Origin: Aestuariicoccus sp032586235 | GTDB lineage: Bacteria > Pseudomonadota > Alphaproteobacteria > Rhodobacterales > Rhodobacteraceae | Assembly (NCBI RefSeq): GCF_032586235.1 | Contig: NZ_JAWHTD010000006.1 | Span: 1-64,000 of the forward strand | Direction of reading: 5' to 3' | Length of the DNA stretch: 64,000 nt | In this document: in pieces, positions 1 to 8,489 of the stretch | Position numbering within the stretch: the first letter of the stretch is position 1 | How the letters are laid out: every line of letters starts with the position of its first letter | Translations under genes and position numbers: made by a program | The notes under the pieces: generated by a model | Told to the model about the DNA's origin: nothing | What the model saw: the letters and a program-made list of their open reading frames with translations, nothing else | Databases searched by the model: none

Positions 1-85
1 ACTCGGCGAACCCTTCCGCCGCGACGCCATGAAAAAACCCGTCCACGTCGCAGGCATCGACGCCGCCGACATGGCGGCCGAATAG
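1..85 (+). CDS. xsc: C-terminal end of probable sulfoacetaldehyde acetyltransferase (partial)
   Basis: Only the last 27 codons are inside the window, read in frame from base 2 to a TAG at 83-85; the peptide contains GEPFRRDAMKKPVHVAG. Xsc is a thiamine-diphosphate enzyme that converts sulfoacetaldehyde and phosphate into acetyl phosphate and sulfite. The tail resembles what I recall of Xsc C-termini, and the downstream genes fit well: pta consumes acetyl phosphate and soeABC oxidises sulfite. The assignment is inferred mainly from this context, because no catalytic domain is visible. Another thiamine-diphosphate enzyme would be the main alternative. Confidence 0.6.
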   Translation, partial: LGEPFRRDAMKKPVHVAGIDAADMAAE

Positions 86-142
86 GGCGGTGGCGGTCGC
101 GGATCGCAATCGCTGGCGGCACGTGCCCGACACAGAATGCGC

Positions 143-165
143 GAAGGCGGGCATGGCCCGCCTTC
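143..165 (+). other. Intercistronic stem-loop between xsc end and pta
   Basis: Perfect 10-bp inverted repeat, GAAGGCGGGC and GCCCGCCTTC, with an ATG loop. No T-tract follows, so it looks more like an mRNA-stabilising or processing hairpin, or a weak attenuator, than a classic terminator. It could set different expression levels for xsc and pta. Confidence 0.5.
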
Positions 166-214
166 GGCGCTTGTCCGGCGTGACCCGCGTTGGAATAGCT
201 TGGAGGGTGCCGGC

Positions 215-1174
215 ATGAGTGCGTTCCGCGACGATCTGCGGGCGCGGGCGCGCGCGGCGCAACACCACATCGTCTTGCCCGAGGGCGACGACCCCCGTGT
301 GCAGGAGGCAGCGGCCCGCGCAACTGCCGAGGGGCTTGCCCGGATCACCCTGATCGCCAGCGGCCCGGTCCCCGAGGGCATCGCACGCTTCGACCCCGAC
401 GCGGCCCAGCGCGAGACGCTGATCGAGGCCTTCCTTAAGGCGCGCCGCAAGAAGAACCCGACCCGCGCCGATGCCGAGGCTGCGCTGAGCGATCCGCTGG
501 TCGCCGCCGCGCTGATGGTGCGCGCCGGGCTGGCCGATGGTACGCTCGGCGGCGCGGTCGCCACCACGGCGACCACCGTGCGAGTCGCCCTGCAGATGAT
601 TGGCACCGCGCCGGACGCACCGCTGGTCAGCAGCTTTTTCCTGATGATCCTGCCCGATCACCACCCCACCCGCCCCGGCGCGCCGCTGATCTTTTCCGAT
701 TGCGGTCTGGTCGTCGATCCCGACGCCACGCAGCTGGCGGCAATCGCGCAGCAGGCGGCGGCATCCTTTGAGCAATTCGTCAAGCGCGAGGCGGCGGTGG
801 CGATGCTGTCCTTCTCGACCCGTGGCAGCGCCGCGCATCCCTTCGTCGACAAGGTGACCGAAGCGGCCGAGCAGGCGCGGGCCAAGGGCCTGAACGTGGA
901 CGGCGAGCTGCAGTTCGACGCGGCCTTCGTCCCCGAGATCGGCGCCAGCAAGGCCCCCGGCAGCAAAGTCGCCGGGCATGCGGACGTGTTCATCTTCCCC
1001 GACCTCGACGCGGGCAACATCGGCTACAAGATCGCCCAGCGGATCGGCGGGGCCACAGCGCTTGGCCCGATCCTGCAGGGGCTGGCAAAACCGGCCAATG
1101 ATCTCAGCCGGGGTTGTACTTCGGATGACATTCTCGACATGATCGCGGTAACCTCGGCGCAGGTCAGACCTTGA
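215..1174 (+). CDS. pta: Phosphate acetyltransferase
   Basis: A 319-residue protein of the short PTA/PTB type, a single phosphotransacetylase domain without the N-terminal regulatory domains of long Pta. It transfers the acetyl group of acetyl phosphate to CoA. Family features include the early LPEGDDPRV segment and the C-terminal VFPDLDAGNIGYKIAQR region. The ATG at 215 is preceded by GGAGGG at a normal distance; a possible ATG at 137 lies just before an intercistronic hairpin and would add 26 non-family residues, so it was not used. Placed between xsc and soeABC, it would recover the acetyl phosphate made by Xsc as acetyl-CoA. Confidence 0.93.
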   Translation: MSAFRDDLRARARAAQHHIVLPEGDDPRVQEAAARATAEGLARITLIASGPVPEGIARFDPDAAQRETLIEAFLKARRKKNPTRADAEAALSDPLVAAALMVRAGLADGTLGGAVATTATTVRVALQMIGTAPDAPLVSSFFLMILPDHHPTRPGAPLIFSDCGLVVDPDATQLAAIAQQAAASFEQFVKREAAVAMLSFSTRGSAAHPFVDKVTEAAEQARAKGLNVDGELQFDAAFVPEIGASKAPGSKVAGHADVFIFPDLDAGNIGYKIAQRIGGATALGPILQGLAKPANDLSRGCTSDDILDMIAVTSAQVRP

Positions 1175-1221
1175 CCCGCCCCGCGACGGCGCATGAAGCA
1201 GCGAAAGTGTAAGGCCCGACA

Positions 1222-4050
1222 ATGCCCAAGGACCAGCCAGACCTGAACCTCAGCCCGCGCGTCAGCGACGAGATCCGCAAGACCACATGTTACATGTGCG
1301 CCTGCCGCTGCGGGATCAACGTACACCTCAAGGACGGCAAGGTCGCCTATATCGAGGGCAACCGCGATCACCCGGTGAACAAGGGCGTGCTCTGCGCCAA
1401 GGGCAGCGCGGGGATCATGCAGCACAACGCGCCCTCGCGTCTGCGCGCGCCGATGCGCCGCGTCGGGCCGCGCGGATCGGGCGAGTTCGAGGAAATCAGC
1501 TGGGACGAGGCGCTGGAAACCGCGGTGTCCTGGATGAAGCCGCTGCGCGACACCGCGCCGGAAAAGCTGGCCTTCTTCACCGGGCGCGACCAGTCGCAAA
1601 GCTTTACCGGCCTCTGGGCGCAGCACTTCGGCACCCCGAACTTTGCCGCCCACGGCGGGTTCTGCAGCGTCAACATGGCGACCGCCGGCATCTACACGAT
1701 GGGCGGGGCGTTCTGGGAATTCGGGTCACCCGACTGGGAGCAGACCAAGCTCTTCATGATCTTCGGCGTGGCCGAGGATCACGACAGCAACCCCATCAAG
1801 ATGGGCATCGGCCGTATCAAGGAACGCGGGGCCAAGGTGATCGGGGTGAACCCGATCCGTTCGGGCTATAACGCGGTGGCCGATGAATGGGTCGGGATCA
1901 CGCCGGGCACCGACGGGCTCTTCATCCTGGCGCTGGTGCACGAACTGCTCAAGGCCGGGCGCATCGACCTCGATTACCTCGCGCGGTTCACCAATGCGCC
2001 GGTGCTGGTGAACGGCGATCCGAAATCGCCCGAGCACGGGCTTTTCCTGCGCGACGACGACGGCAAGCCGCTGGTCATGGATCGCGCCACCGGCAAGCTG
2101 ACGCCCTTCGACCGGCCCGGCGTCAAGCCCGACCTCGCGGCCAGCCACCGCAAGGCAGGGATCACGCACCGCACGGTCATGCAGCTTATGGTCGAACGCT
2201 ACCTTCAGCCGGAATACGCCCCCGAGGCTGTGGCCGAGCGCTGCGGAATCGAGGCCCACAGGATCAAGCGCCTCGCGGCCGAACTGGCCCGCGTCGCATT
2301 CGACGAGGCGATCGAGCTGGACCACAGCTGGACCGACTTCCGCGGCGACACCCACGACAAGATGATCGGCCGCCCGGTCAGTTTTCACGCTATGCGCGGC
2401 ATCAGCGCCCATTCCAACGGGTTCCAGACCTGCCGGGCGCTGCACATGCTACAAATCCTGCTCGGCGCGGTCGAGACACCAGGCGGCATGCGCTTCAAAC
2501 CGCCCTACCCCAAACCGTCCCAGGCCCATCCCAAGCCCCACGGCAAGGTCACGCCGGGCGCGCCGCTCGACGGCCCGCATTTGGGCTTCGTGCATGGCCC
2601 CGACGACCTGATGCTGAAAGAGGACGGCAGCCCGATCCGCATCGACAAGGCCTTCACCTGGGAAAACCCGATGTCGGCCCACGGGCTGATGCATATGGTG
2701 ATCTCGAACGCCCATGCCGGCGATCCCTACCGGATCGACACGCTGTTCCTCTACATGGCGAACATGTCATGGAATTCGTCGATGAACACGCGCGGCGTGA
2801 TGGAGATGCTGACCGACAAGACCCCGGACGGCGACTACGTCATTCCACGCATCATCTATTCGGATGCCTATTCATCCGAGATGGTCGCCTATGCCGACCT
2901 GATCCTGCCCGACACGACCTATCTGGAACGGCACGATTGTATCTCGCTGCTGGACCGCCCGATCTGCGAACCCGACGCCGCCGCCGACGCGATCCGCTGG
3001 CCGGTCGTGGAACCCGACCGCGACGTACGCGGCTTCCAGTCGGTGCTCTGCGATCTCGGCGCGCGGCTGGGCCTGCCCGCCTTCGTCAACGAGGACGGCA
3101 GCGCGAAATACAAGGATTACGCCGACTACATCACCAACCACCAGCGCAAGCCCGGCATCGGGCCGCTGGCCGGATGGCGCATGGGCGAGAACGGCCTGAC
3201 TCACGGGCGCGGCGGCCCCAACGAAGGCCAGATCGACAGCTACATCGCCAACGGTGGCTTCTTCGTCGCCCATGTCCCGGACGAGGCCGCCTATTACAAA
3301 CCCTGGAACAGCGCCTATCAGGACTGGGCGGTCGAGATGGGCTTTTACGACACGCCGCAGCCCTACCTCTTCCAGCTCTACGTCGAACCCCTGCGCAAGT
3401 TCCAACTCGCCGCCGAGGGCCACGGCGACCGCCAGCCGCCCGACCATCTGCGCGAACGCATCAAGGCCACGCTCGACCCTCTGCCGATCTGGTATGCGCC
3501 GCTGTCGGACGGCCGCGAGGACCCGGTCGAATTCCCGGTCCACGCCCTGACCCAGCGCCCGATGGCAATGTATCACAGCTGGGGCAGCCAGAACGCCTGG
3601 CTGCGCCAGATCCACGGGCGCAACCCGCTCTACCTGCCGACCTACTGGATGGAAAAGCTCGGCTTGCGCGACGGCGACTGGGTCCGCGTCATCTCGAGCC
3701 ACGGCGAGATCACCGTGCCCTGCGCGCATATGGCCGCGCTCAACAAGGACACGATCTGGACCTGGAACGCCATCGGCAAACGCAAGGGCGCCTGGGCCCT
3801 CGACAAACACGCGCCCGAGGCGACCAAAGGCTTCCTGCTCAACCACCTGATCCACGAACTTCTGCCACCCAAGGGCGACGGTCTCCGCTGGGCCAATTCC
3901 GACCCGGTCACCGGGCAGGCGGCGTGGTTCGACCTGCGCGTCCGGCTGGAAAAATCCGCCGCCCCCGAGGAAAGCCAGCCCGCCTTCGCACCACAGAAAT
4001 CGCCCGTCGGCAAGGGCCCGCGTGAACTGCGCTGGAAGAGCAAGTCATGA
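1222..4050 (+). CDS. soeA: Sulfite dehydrogenase (quinone), molybdopterin catalytic subunit
   Basis: A 942-residue molybdopterin oxidoreductase. Near the N-terminus C23, C26, C30 and C58 fit the [4Fe-4S] site of the family, with an extra Cys at 28. C148, in the GGFCSVNM segment, is a plausible molybdenum ligand. The C-terminal quarter carries the molydopterin dinucleotide-binding domain (around the HSWGSQNAWLRQIHGRNPLY stretch). There is no Tat signal, so the enzyme should face the cytoplasm, as described for SoeABC. The following FeS protein and DmsC-like anchor complete the complex. The pairing with xsc/pta indicates oxidation of sulfite released from taurine-type sulfonates. Polysulfide or thiosulfate reductase relatives are the alternative; gene context favours SoeA. 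Confidence 0.88.
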   Translation: MPKDQPDLNLSPRVSDEIRKTTCYMCACRCGINVHLKDGKVAYIEGNRDHPVNKGVLCAKGSAGIMQHNAPSRLRAPMRRVGPRGSGEFEEISWDEALETAVSWMKPLRDTAPEKLAFFTGRDQSQSFTGLWAQHFGTPNFAAHGGFCSVNMATAGIYTMGGAFWEFGSPDWEQTKLFMIFGVAEDHDSNPIKMGIGRIKERGAKVIGVNPIRSGYNAVADEWVGITPGTDGLFILALVHELLKAGRIDLDYLARFTNAPVLVNGDPKSPEHGLFLRDDDGKPLVMDRATGKLTPFDRPGVKPDLAASHRKAGITHRTVMQLMVERYLQPEYAPEAVAERCGIEAHRIKRLAAELARVAFDEAIELDHSWTDFRGDTHDKMIGRPVSFHAMRGISAHSNGFQTCRALHMLQILLGAVETPGGMRFKPPYPKPSQAHPKPHGKVTPGAPLDGPHLGFVHGPDDLMLKEDGSPIRIDKAFTWENPMSAHGLMHMVISNAHAGDPYRIDTLFLYMANMSWNSSMNTRGVMEMLTDKTPDGDYVIPRIIYSDAYSSEMVAYADLILPDTTYLERHDCISLLDRPICEPDAAADAIRWPVVEPDRDVRGFQSVLCDLGARLGLPAFVNEDGSAKYKDYADYITNHQRKPGIGPLAGWRMGENGLTHGRGGPNEGQIDSYIANGGFFVAHVPDEAAYYKPWNSAYQDWAVEMGFYDTPQPYLFQLYVEPLRKFQLAAEGHGDRQPPDHLRERIKATLDPLPIWYAPLSDGREDPVEFPVHALTQRPMAMYHSWGSQNAWLRQIHGRNPLYLPTYWMEKLGLRDGDWVRVISSHGEITVPCAHMAALNKDTIWTWNAIGKRKGAWALDKHAPEATKGFLLNHLIHELLPPKGDGLRWANSDPVTGQAAWFDLRVRLEKSAAPEESQPAFAPQKSPVGKGPRELRWKSKS

Positions 4051-4262
4051 CCCGCGCCGTCCGCATCACCCTGCTGACCATCGCCGCGGCGCTGGCCTTC
4101 ATGGTCGGCACCTTCGTGTGGTTCGTCGTCACCTGGGACGCCGAGGCCGAGAAAAGCCTGACCCAAAACGACGCGCCCCTGCTTCTTCTTGGCGAAAATA
4201 CTCCGGGGTCCGGGGCAGCGCCCCGGTCCGCCGCCGGACCAATGACGGAAGGCCAGACATGA
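4047..4262 (+). CDS. Small single-pass membrane protein between soeA and soeB
   Basis: A 71-residue ORF whose ATG overlaps the soeA stop and whose TGA overlaps the soeB start. Residues about 6-28 form one hydrophobic segment (ITLLTIAAALAFMVGTFVWF) after a basic N-terminus. The C-terminal half, from about residue 45, is encoded by a copy of the interspersed repeat found elsewhere in the window and looks low-complexity. I recognise no family. It could be a small accessory subunit of the Soe complex, or only a translational bridge between soeA and soeB. The double ATGA coupling suggests that it is translated. Confidence 0.6.
   Translation: MTRAVRITLLTIAAALAFMVGTFVWFVVTWDAEAEKSLTQNDAPLLLLGENTPGSGAAPRSAAGPMTEGQT
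4179..4208 (+). repeat. Interspersed repeat, copy 1
   Basis: Contains CTTCTTCTTGGCGAAAATAC followed by a GC-rich tail with inverted symmetry (GGGGTCCGGGGCAGCGCCCC, from about 4205). It matches copies near 8458, 20287, 41210 and 41246. Unlike the others, it sits inside an ORF and supplies its C-terminal codons. Confidence 0.75.
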
Positions 4263-5008
4263 CGCAGCTCCCCGAAACCACCGACCGCAAGCTCGGCCTT
4301 GTGATCGACCTCGACACCTGTGTGGGCTGCCACGCCTGCGTGGTCAGCTGCAAAGGCTGGAACACCGAAAACTACGGCGCCCCGCTCAGCGATCAGGACC
4401 CCTACGGCGCCGATCCGTCGGGCACCTTCCTCAACCGCGTGCACAGCTACGAGGTCCAGCCCGAAGCGGGGCCTGCGCAGCTGATCCACTTCCCGAAATC
4501 CTGCCTGCATTGCGAGGACGCGCCCTGCGTCACCGTCTGCCCCACCGGCGCCAGCTACAAGCGCACCGAAGACGGGATCGTTCTGGTGAACGAGACCGAC
4601 TGCATCGGCTGCGGGCTCTGCGCCTGGGCCTGCCCCTACGGCGCGCGCGAGCTCGATCAGGCCGAGGGTGTGATGAAGAAATGCACGCTCTGCGTCGACC
4701 GCATCTACAACGAGAACCTCCCCGAAGAGGACCGCGTGCCCGCCTGCGTGCGCACCTGCCCCTCCGGCGCCCGGCATTTTGGCGATCTGGGCGATCCCGA
4801 CAGCGAGGTCAGCCAGCTGGTGGCCGAGCGTGGCGGCAAGGATTTGATGCCGGAGCAGGGCACCAAGCCGGTCAACAAGTACCTGCCGCCCCGGCCCAAG
4901 GACGCGTGGGTCGGCGAAACCGATGTGCTGGCCCCCTTCCTCGAACCCGTCGCCGAAGAACCGCGCGGGTTCCTCGGCTGGCTCGACAAGACGCTGGAGA
5001 AACTCTGA
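4259..5008 (+). CDS. soeB: Sulfite dehydrogenase (quinone), iron-sulfur subunit
   Basis: A 249-residue ferredoxin-type electron-transfer subunit of the DmsB/NrfC family. Four cysteine clusters are visible: C21-x2-C24-x2-C27-x3-C31, then CLHCEDAPCVTVC, CIGCGLCAWAC, and CTLC with a later CVRTC. These would hold four [4Fe-4S] clusters passing electrons from SoeA to the membrane anchor. The chosen ATG overlaps the preceding small ORF by ATGA and begins MTQLPETTDRKLGLVID, just ahead of the first cluster. It overlaps soeC by one base at the stop. Confidence 0.9.
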   Translation: MTQLPETTDRKLGLVIDLDTCVGCHACVVSCKGWNTENYGAPLSDQDPYGADPSGTFLNRVHSYEVQPEAGPAQLIHFPKSCLHCEDAPCVTVCPTGASYKRTEDGIVLVNETDCIGCGLCAWACPYGARELDQAEGVMKKCTLCVDRIYNENLPEEDRVPACVRTCPSGARHFGDLGDPDSEVSQLVAERGGKDLMPEQGTKPVNKYLPPRPKDAWVGETDVLAPFLEPVAEEPRGFLGWLDKTLEKL

Positions 5009-5880
5009 TGCATCCGGCCCCGTCCATCATCGCCTTCACCACCTTTTCGGGCCTTGGCCTCGGGCTGTTGTTCTGGCTGGGCGTCGACCCGACCCCGCCC
5101 ACCGGCTGGATCGGCTTTGCCTTCTTCGCCATCGCCTTTGCGCTTGCCGTCGGCGGGCTGGCGGCCTCGACCTTTCACCTGGGCCGGCCGGAACGCGCCG
5201 CCAAGGCGTTTACGCAATGGCGGACCAGCTGGCTCAGCCGCGAGGCATGGGCCGCCACGGCGACGCTGCTGGTGATGGGGCTGCACGGGTTCCTGCTGGT
5301 CTTTTTCGGCAAGGCGATCCTGCCGCTGGGCTGGCTGGGCGCGATCCTGGCGCTGACCACGGTCTACACCACGTCGATGATCTATGCCCAGCTGCGCACG
5401 GTCCCGCGCTGGCACCACTGGAGCACTTCGCTGCTTTTTCTGGCGCTGGCGCTGGCGGGCGGCGCGCTGCTGTCGGGGCGCATCACCGTGGCGCTGATCC
5501 TGATCCTGGCCGCGGGCGGGGTGCAATCCTGGTGGTGGCGCACCGGTGATACGCGCCTGGCCGCCAGCGGCAGCGACATGGCCAGCGCCACGGGGCTGGG
5601 CAACATCGGCAAGGTCACCGCGTTCGAGCCGCCGCATACCGGCAGCAATTATCTGCTGCGCGAAATGGTCCATGTGGTGGGGCGCAAGCACGCAGCCAAG
5701 CTGCGGCTCGCGGCGCTGGGGCTGATGATGGTTGTGCCCATCGTGCTGTTGCTGCTGCCCTTTGGGCATTTTCTGGCGCTGCTGGCGGTGGTCAGCCATG
5801 TGGCGGGCGTGCTGGTCGCGCGGTGGCTCTTCTTCGCCGAAGCCGAGCATGTGGTGGGGCTCTATTACGGCAAGCGCTGA
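5008..5880 (+). CDS. soeC: Sulfite dehydrogenase (quinone), membrane anchor
   Basis: A 290-residue polytopic membrane protein of the DmsC type, with about eight hydrophobic segments and a conserved-looking STFHLGRPERAAKAFTQWR loop after the second segment. DmsC-type anchors bind the FeS subunit and pass electrons to, or take them from, quinone; here ubiquinone reduction is expected. The start overlaps the soeB stop (TGATG). The stop overlaps the start of the following SnoaL-like gene, so that gene is probably co-translated. Confidence 0.88.
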   Translation: MHPAPSIIAFTTFSGLGLGLLFWLGVDPTPPTGWIGFAFFAIAFALAVGGLAASTFHLGRPERAAKAFTQWRTSWLSREAWAATATLLVMGLHGFLLVFFGKAILPLGWLGAILALTTVYTTSMIYAQLRTVPRWHHWSTSLLFLALALAGGALLSGRITVALILILAAGGVQSWWWRTGDTRLAASGSDMASATGLGNIGKVTAFEPPHTGSNYLLREMVHVVGRKHAAKLRLAALGLMMVVPIVLLLLPFGHFLALLAVVSHVAGVLVARWLFFAEAEHVVGLYYGKR

Positions 5881-6863
5881 TGGCGTTTCTGCCTGGGTTC
5901 GACGACCGCTGGCGCGACGCGCCGGATTATGTCCTGGGGATCACCCGCGACATCTGGGAGGACCGGCGGATCGACAGCCTGCTGGGTTATTATGGCCCGG
6001 ATCTGGTGGTGCGCTCGCCTGCGTCTGTGGTGGTGGGCAACGCCGGGATCATCGCCGCGACTGAGGCCACGCTGGCCGAATTTCCAGACCGCGAGTTGCT
6101 GGGCGAAGATGTGATCTGGTGCCCGACCGGGGACGATTCCTTTCTGTCGTCGCACCGGCTGATCTGCACCGCCACGCACAGCGGGCCAGGCATGTACGGC
6201 GCGCCCACCGGGCGGCGGCTGAGATACCGGATCCTCGCGGATTGCTGGTGCCGCGCCAATGCCGTGCAGGACGAATGGCTGGTTCGCGATCAGGGCGCCA
6301 TCGTGCGGCAGATGGGGCAGGACCTCGTCGAATGGACCCGCGATCTGATCGCGCGCGAAGGCGGACCCGAGGCCTGCGTCAAACCGCTGACACCCGCGAC
6401 GGATGTGGCGGGGCCCTATGACGGAAGGGGCAACGACAGCGAGTACGGGCAGGCGCTCGCCGATCTGTTGCAGCGCATCATGTCGGGCGCGTTTTCCGCC
6501 ATCGCCGCTGGCTACGACCGCGCCGCCGAGTTGGCCTATCCCGGCCACGTCACCGGCGCGGGACATGCAGATGCGGACCGGTTCTGGCTGTCGCTGAGAT
6601 CGGCCTTCCCCTCGGCCCTTTTCGCGGTCGATCATGTCATCGGAATGACCGATCCTCTGTCGCCGCCGCGCGCGGCGGTGCGCTGGTCGCTGACCGGGCG
6701 GCACGACGGCTGGGGCGCGTTCGGGGCACCGACCGGGGCGGAGGTCTATGTGATGGGTATCACCCATGCGGAATTCGGGCCACGCGGGCTGCGCCGCGAA
6801 TGGACGCTGATCGACGAGACCGCCATCTGGAAACAGATATTGCTGGCCACCGGGGCGGCGTGA
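5880..6863 (+). CDS. SnoaL-like (NTF2-fold) protein, two-domain, first of three in the window
   Basis: A 327-residue cytoplasmic protein that looks like two consecutive SnoaL/NTF2-like domains (about 10-165 and 185-325). SnoaL proteins form small cone-shaped barrels that act as cyclases, isomerases or hydratases; the reaction here is unknown. Its start overlaps the soeC stop (TGATG), so it is read with the soe genes, yet it converges on the LacI/ABC operon that carries two further SnoaL-like genes. It may therefore belong functionally to the latter. No signal peptide or membrane segment is seen. Confidence 0.7.
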   Translation: MAFLPGFDDRWRDAPDYVLGITRDIWEDRRIDSLLGYYGPDLVVRSPASVVVGNAGIIAATEATLAEFPDRELLGEDVIWCPTGDDSFLSSHRLICTATHSGPGMYGAPTGRRLRYRILADCWCRANAVQDEWLVRDQGAIVRQMGQDLVEWTRDLIAREGGPEACVKPLTPATDVAGPYDGRGNDSEYGQALADLLQRIMSGAFSAIAAGYDRAAELAYPGHVTGAGHADADRFWLSLRSAFPSALFAVDHVIGMTDPLSPPRAAVRWSLTGRHDGWGAFGAPTGAEVYVMGITHAEFGPRGLRREWTLIDETAIWKQILLATGAA

Positions 6864-6885
6864 GCGCTCGTCATGCCCTTGCGGG

Positions 6886-7896
6886 CTATCCTCGCGGCGG
6901 ACGCGTCGAGCGGCGGACGATCAGGTCGACCGGCAGCGGGGCGGAGGGCGGTTCGGCGGCGCCCGAGATGCCGTCCATCAGCGCGGTCACGGTGGCCGCG
7001 ACCATCGCCGCGCTGTCCTGCCGGATCGTGGTCAGGGAATAGGCGTCAAAGCTGGCGGTCGGCACGTCGTCGAACCCGACGACGGCCACATCGCCGGGGA
7101 TGTCGAGCCCCAGCTCGGTGCGCAGCACGTCCATCACCATGAAGGCCATGTAGTCGTTTGCCACAAAGACCGCATCCGGCGGATCGGGGCGGGCGAACAT
7201 GCGGCGGGCGGCGGCGCGGGCCTCTTCGGGGTCGAAATTACCGACCTCGCGGGCATGGAGCCGCATGCCGTGCCGGGCCAGTTCGTCCATCATCCCGGCC
7301 TCGCGGTCGACCTGGGTGCTGGCACCCTCAAAGCCCGCGATATGGCCGATCTTGCGCGCGCCGCCTTCGATCAGATGGCGGGTGGCAAGACGGCCGCCTC
7401 GGGCATTGTCGGACACCACGGCGATTTCCGACGCCTCGCCCTGCCGCCGATTGAAGAGCACCACCGGCACGCCCAGCGCGCGGCAGCGGTCGGCCAGGTC
7501 CGAGCTGAGCGCGACGGAGGCGAGGATCAGACCGTCAACCTGGTAGTCGAGGATTTCCTGCACGGTGTCGTCGACCCCGTCCGCGGACGGCTGGGCCATG
7601 AAGACCAGCACGTTATAGCCCTCGCGTTCCAGCGCGGCGGAGAGCTGTTCGAGCACGGTGGGGTAGAAATGGTTGTCGAGATAGGCAACCACCAGCCCGA
7701 TGATATGGCTGCGCCCGGTCAGCATGGCGCGGGCCAGCACGTTGGGCCGGTAGCCGAGCTTTTCGGCCGCTTCGCGGACCTTTGCGGCGGTGGCCGGGCT
7801 GACGCTGGCGCCGGGGGTGAACACCCGGCTGACCGCCGAGCGGGACACCCCCGCCAGCGCCGCCACGTCGAGCGATGTGACCCGTCCTGTCGTCAT
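6886..7896 (-). CDS. LacI-family transcriptional regulator
   Basis: A 336-residue regulator. Residues 7-26 (TSLDVAALAGVSRSAVSRVF) are a LacI helix-turn-helix, followed by the hinge region with KLGYRPNVLARAM. The remainder is a periplasmic-binding-like effector domain ending with VAVVGFDDVPTASF. The ATG overlaps the stop of the upstream SnoaL-like gene (ATGA). It is the last gene of the ABC-GMC-SnoaL operon. A LacI-type operator sits at the divergent promoter at 14273-14292, so local control in response to the imported compound is the simplest model. Confidence 0.9.
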   Translation of the reverse strand: MTTGRVTSLDVAALAGVSRSAVSRVFTPGASVSPATAAKVREAAEKLGYRPNVLARAMLTGRSHIIGLVVAYLDNHFYPTVLEQLSAALEREGYNVLVFMAQPSADGVDDTVQEILDYQVDGLILASVALSSDLADRCRALGVPVVLFNRRQGEASEIAVVSDNARGGRLATRHLIEGGARKIGHIAGFEGASTQVDREAGMMDELARHGMRLHAREVGNFDPEEARAAARRMFARPDPPDAVFVANDYMAFMVMDVLRTELGLDIPGDVAVVGFDDVPTASFDAYSLTTIRQDSAAMVAATVTALMDGISGAAEPPSAPLPVDLIVRRSTRPPRG

Positions 7897-8417
7897 GGGG
7901 CCGGCGGCGTTCTGGCGCCGGTGTCGAACGCCTCCCACCCCTGGCCGTCGAAGACATCGCGGCCGAGCTGGGCGAGCACATGGGGGAAATCGACCATGAC
8001 CCAATTGTCGACGATCTTGCCGCCCTCCACCTTCCAGAAATCCATGTAGCGGATCTCGACCCGCTTTCCGGTCGGCGCGATGCCCATGAAGGTGCCGGCA
8101 TGTGTCGCCTCTTGCCGTCCGAAGGCGGCGGCCCATTCGCCCATGTAGAGCCGCGCCTCGTCGATGCAGACCTTGTCGGAGAACGCGGCCTGGAAAGGCT
8201 TTTGCCAATTGTCCTGGAATTCGCGCAGGCCGGTTTTGGTGCCGCAGCCCCGGTTGCCCCTCCAGCTGAAGGTTTCGGAGAAGAATTCTCCGATGTCGGC
8301 GATGCGGTGATCGTTAAGTCCATCCACCATGGTCTCGATCACCGCGCGGGTTTCATCGGTTTTCGACATATCCGTATCGCGGGACAGGACGGCCTGTTCG
8401 GGGCGGGTGCCTTTCAT
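7893..8417 (-). CDS. SnoaL-like (NTF2-fold) protein, single-domain, second of three
   Basis: A 174-residue protein with one SnoaL-like domain. Recognisable segments are ETMVDGLNDHRIADIGEFFS near the N-terminus and WKVEGGKIVDNWVMVDFPH near the C-terminus. The ATG at 8417 has AAAGG upstream; an in-frame ATG at 8369 has weaker spacing, and an extension upstream of 8417 would read into an interspersed repeat. It lies between the permease genes and the LacI gene, and its stop overlaps the LacI start. The catalytic role is unknown; by family it could be a cyclase, isomerase or ester-hydrolysing enzyme. Confidence 0.75.
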   Translation of the reverse strand: MKGTRPEQAVLSRDTDMSKTDETRAVIETMVDGLNDHRIADIGEFFSETFSWRGNRGCGTKTGLREFQDNWQKPFQAAFSDKVCIDEARLYMGEWAAAFGRQEATHAGTFMGIAPTGKRVEIRYMDFWKVEGGKIVDNWVMVDFPHVLAQLGRDVFDGQGWEAFDTGARTPPAP

Positions 8418-8457
8418 GTCATGCCTTTGCGCCTGGGCCGGCGGAGGAGCCTCCGGC

Positions 8458-8484
8458 GGGAGTATTTGTGCCAAGAAGAAGCAG
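8458..8484 (-). repeat. Interspersed repeat, copy 2
   Basis: GGGAGTATTTGTGCCAAGAA and the following GAAGCAG form the reverse complement of copy 1. The copy lies in the gap between the inner permease gene and the SnoaL-like gene of the operon. It is preceded by a small GC-rich inverted repeat (GGAGGAGCCTCC region). Confidence 0.75.
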
Positions 8485-8489
8485 GGGTG

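Noticed and set aside
137..214. An upstream ATG start for pta
   Set aside because: The extra 26 residues do not resemble the family, the ATG lies beside a perfect hairpin, and the ATG at 215 has a good ribosome site.
1887..4025. A 712-residue plus-strand open frame
   Set aside because: It is an alternative frame of soeA, rich in Arg, Pro and Ala, as expected from high-GC third positions.
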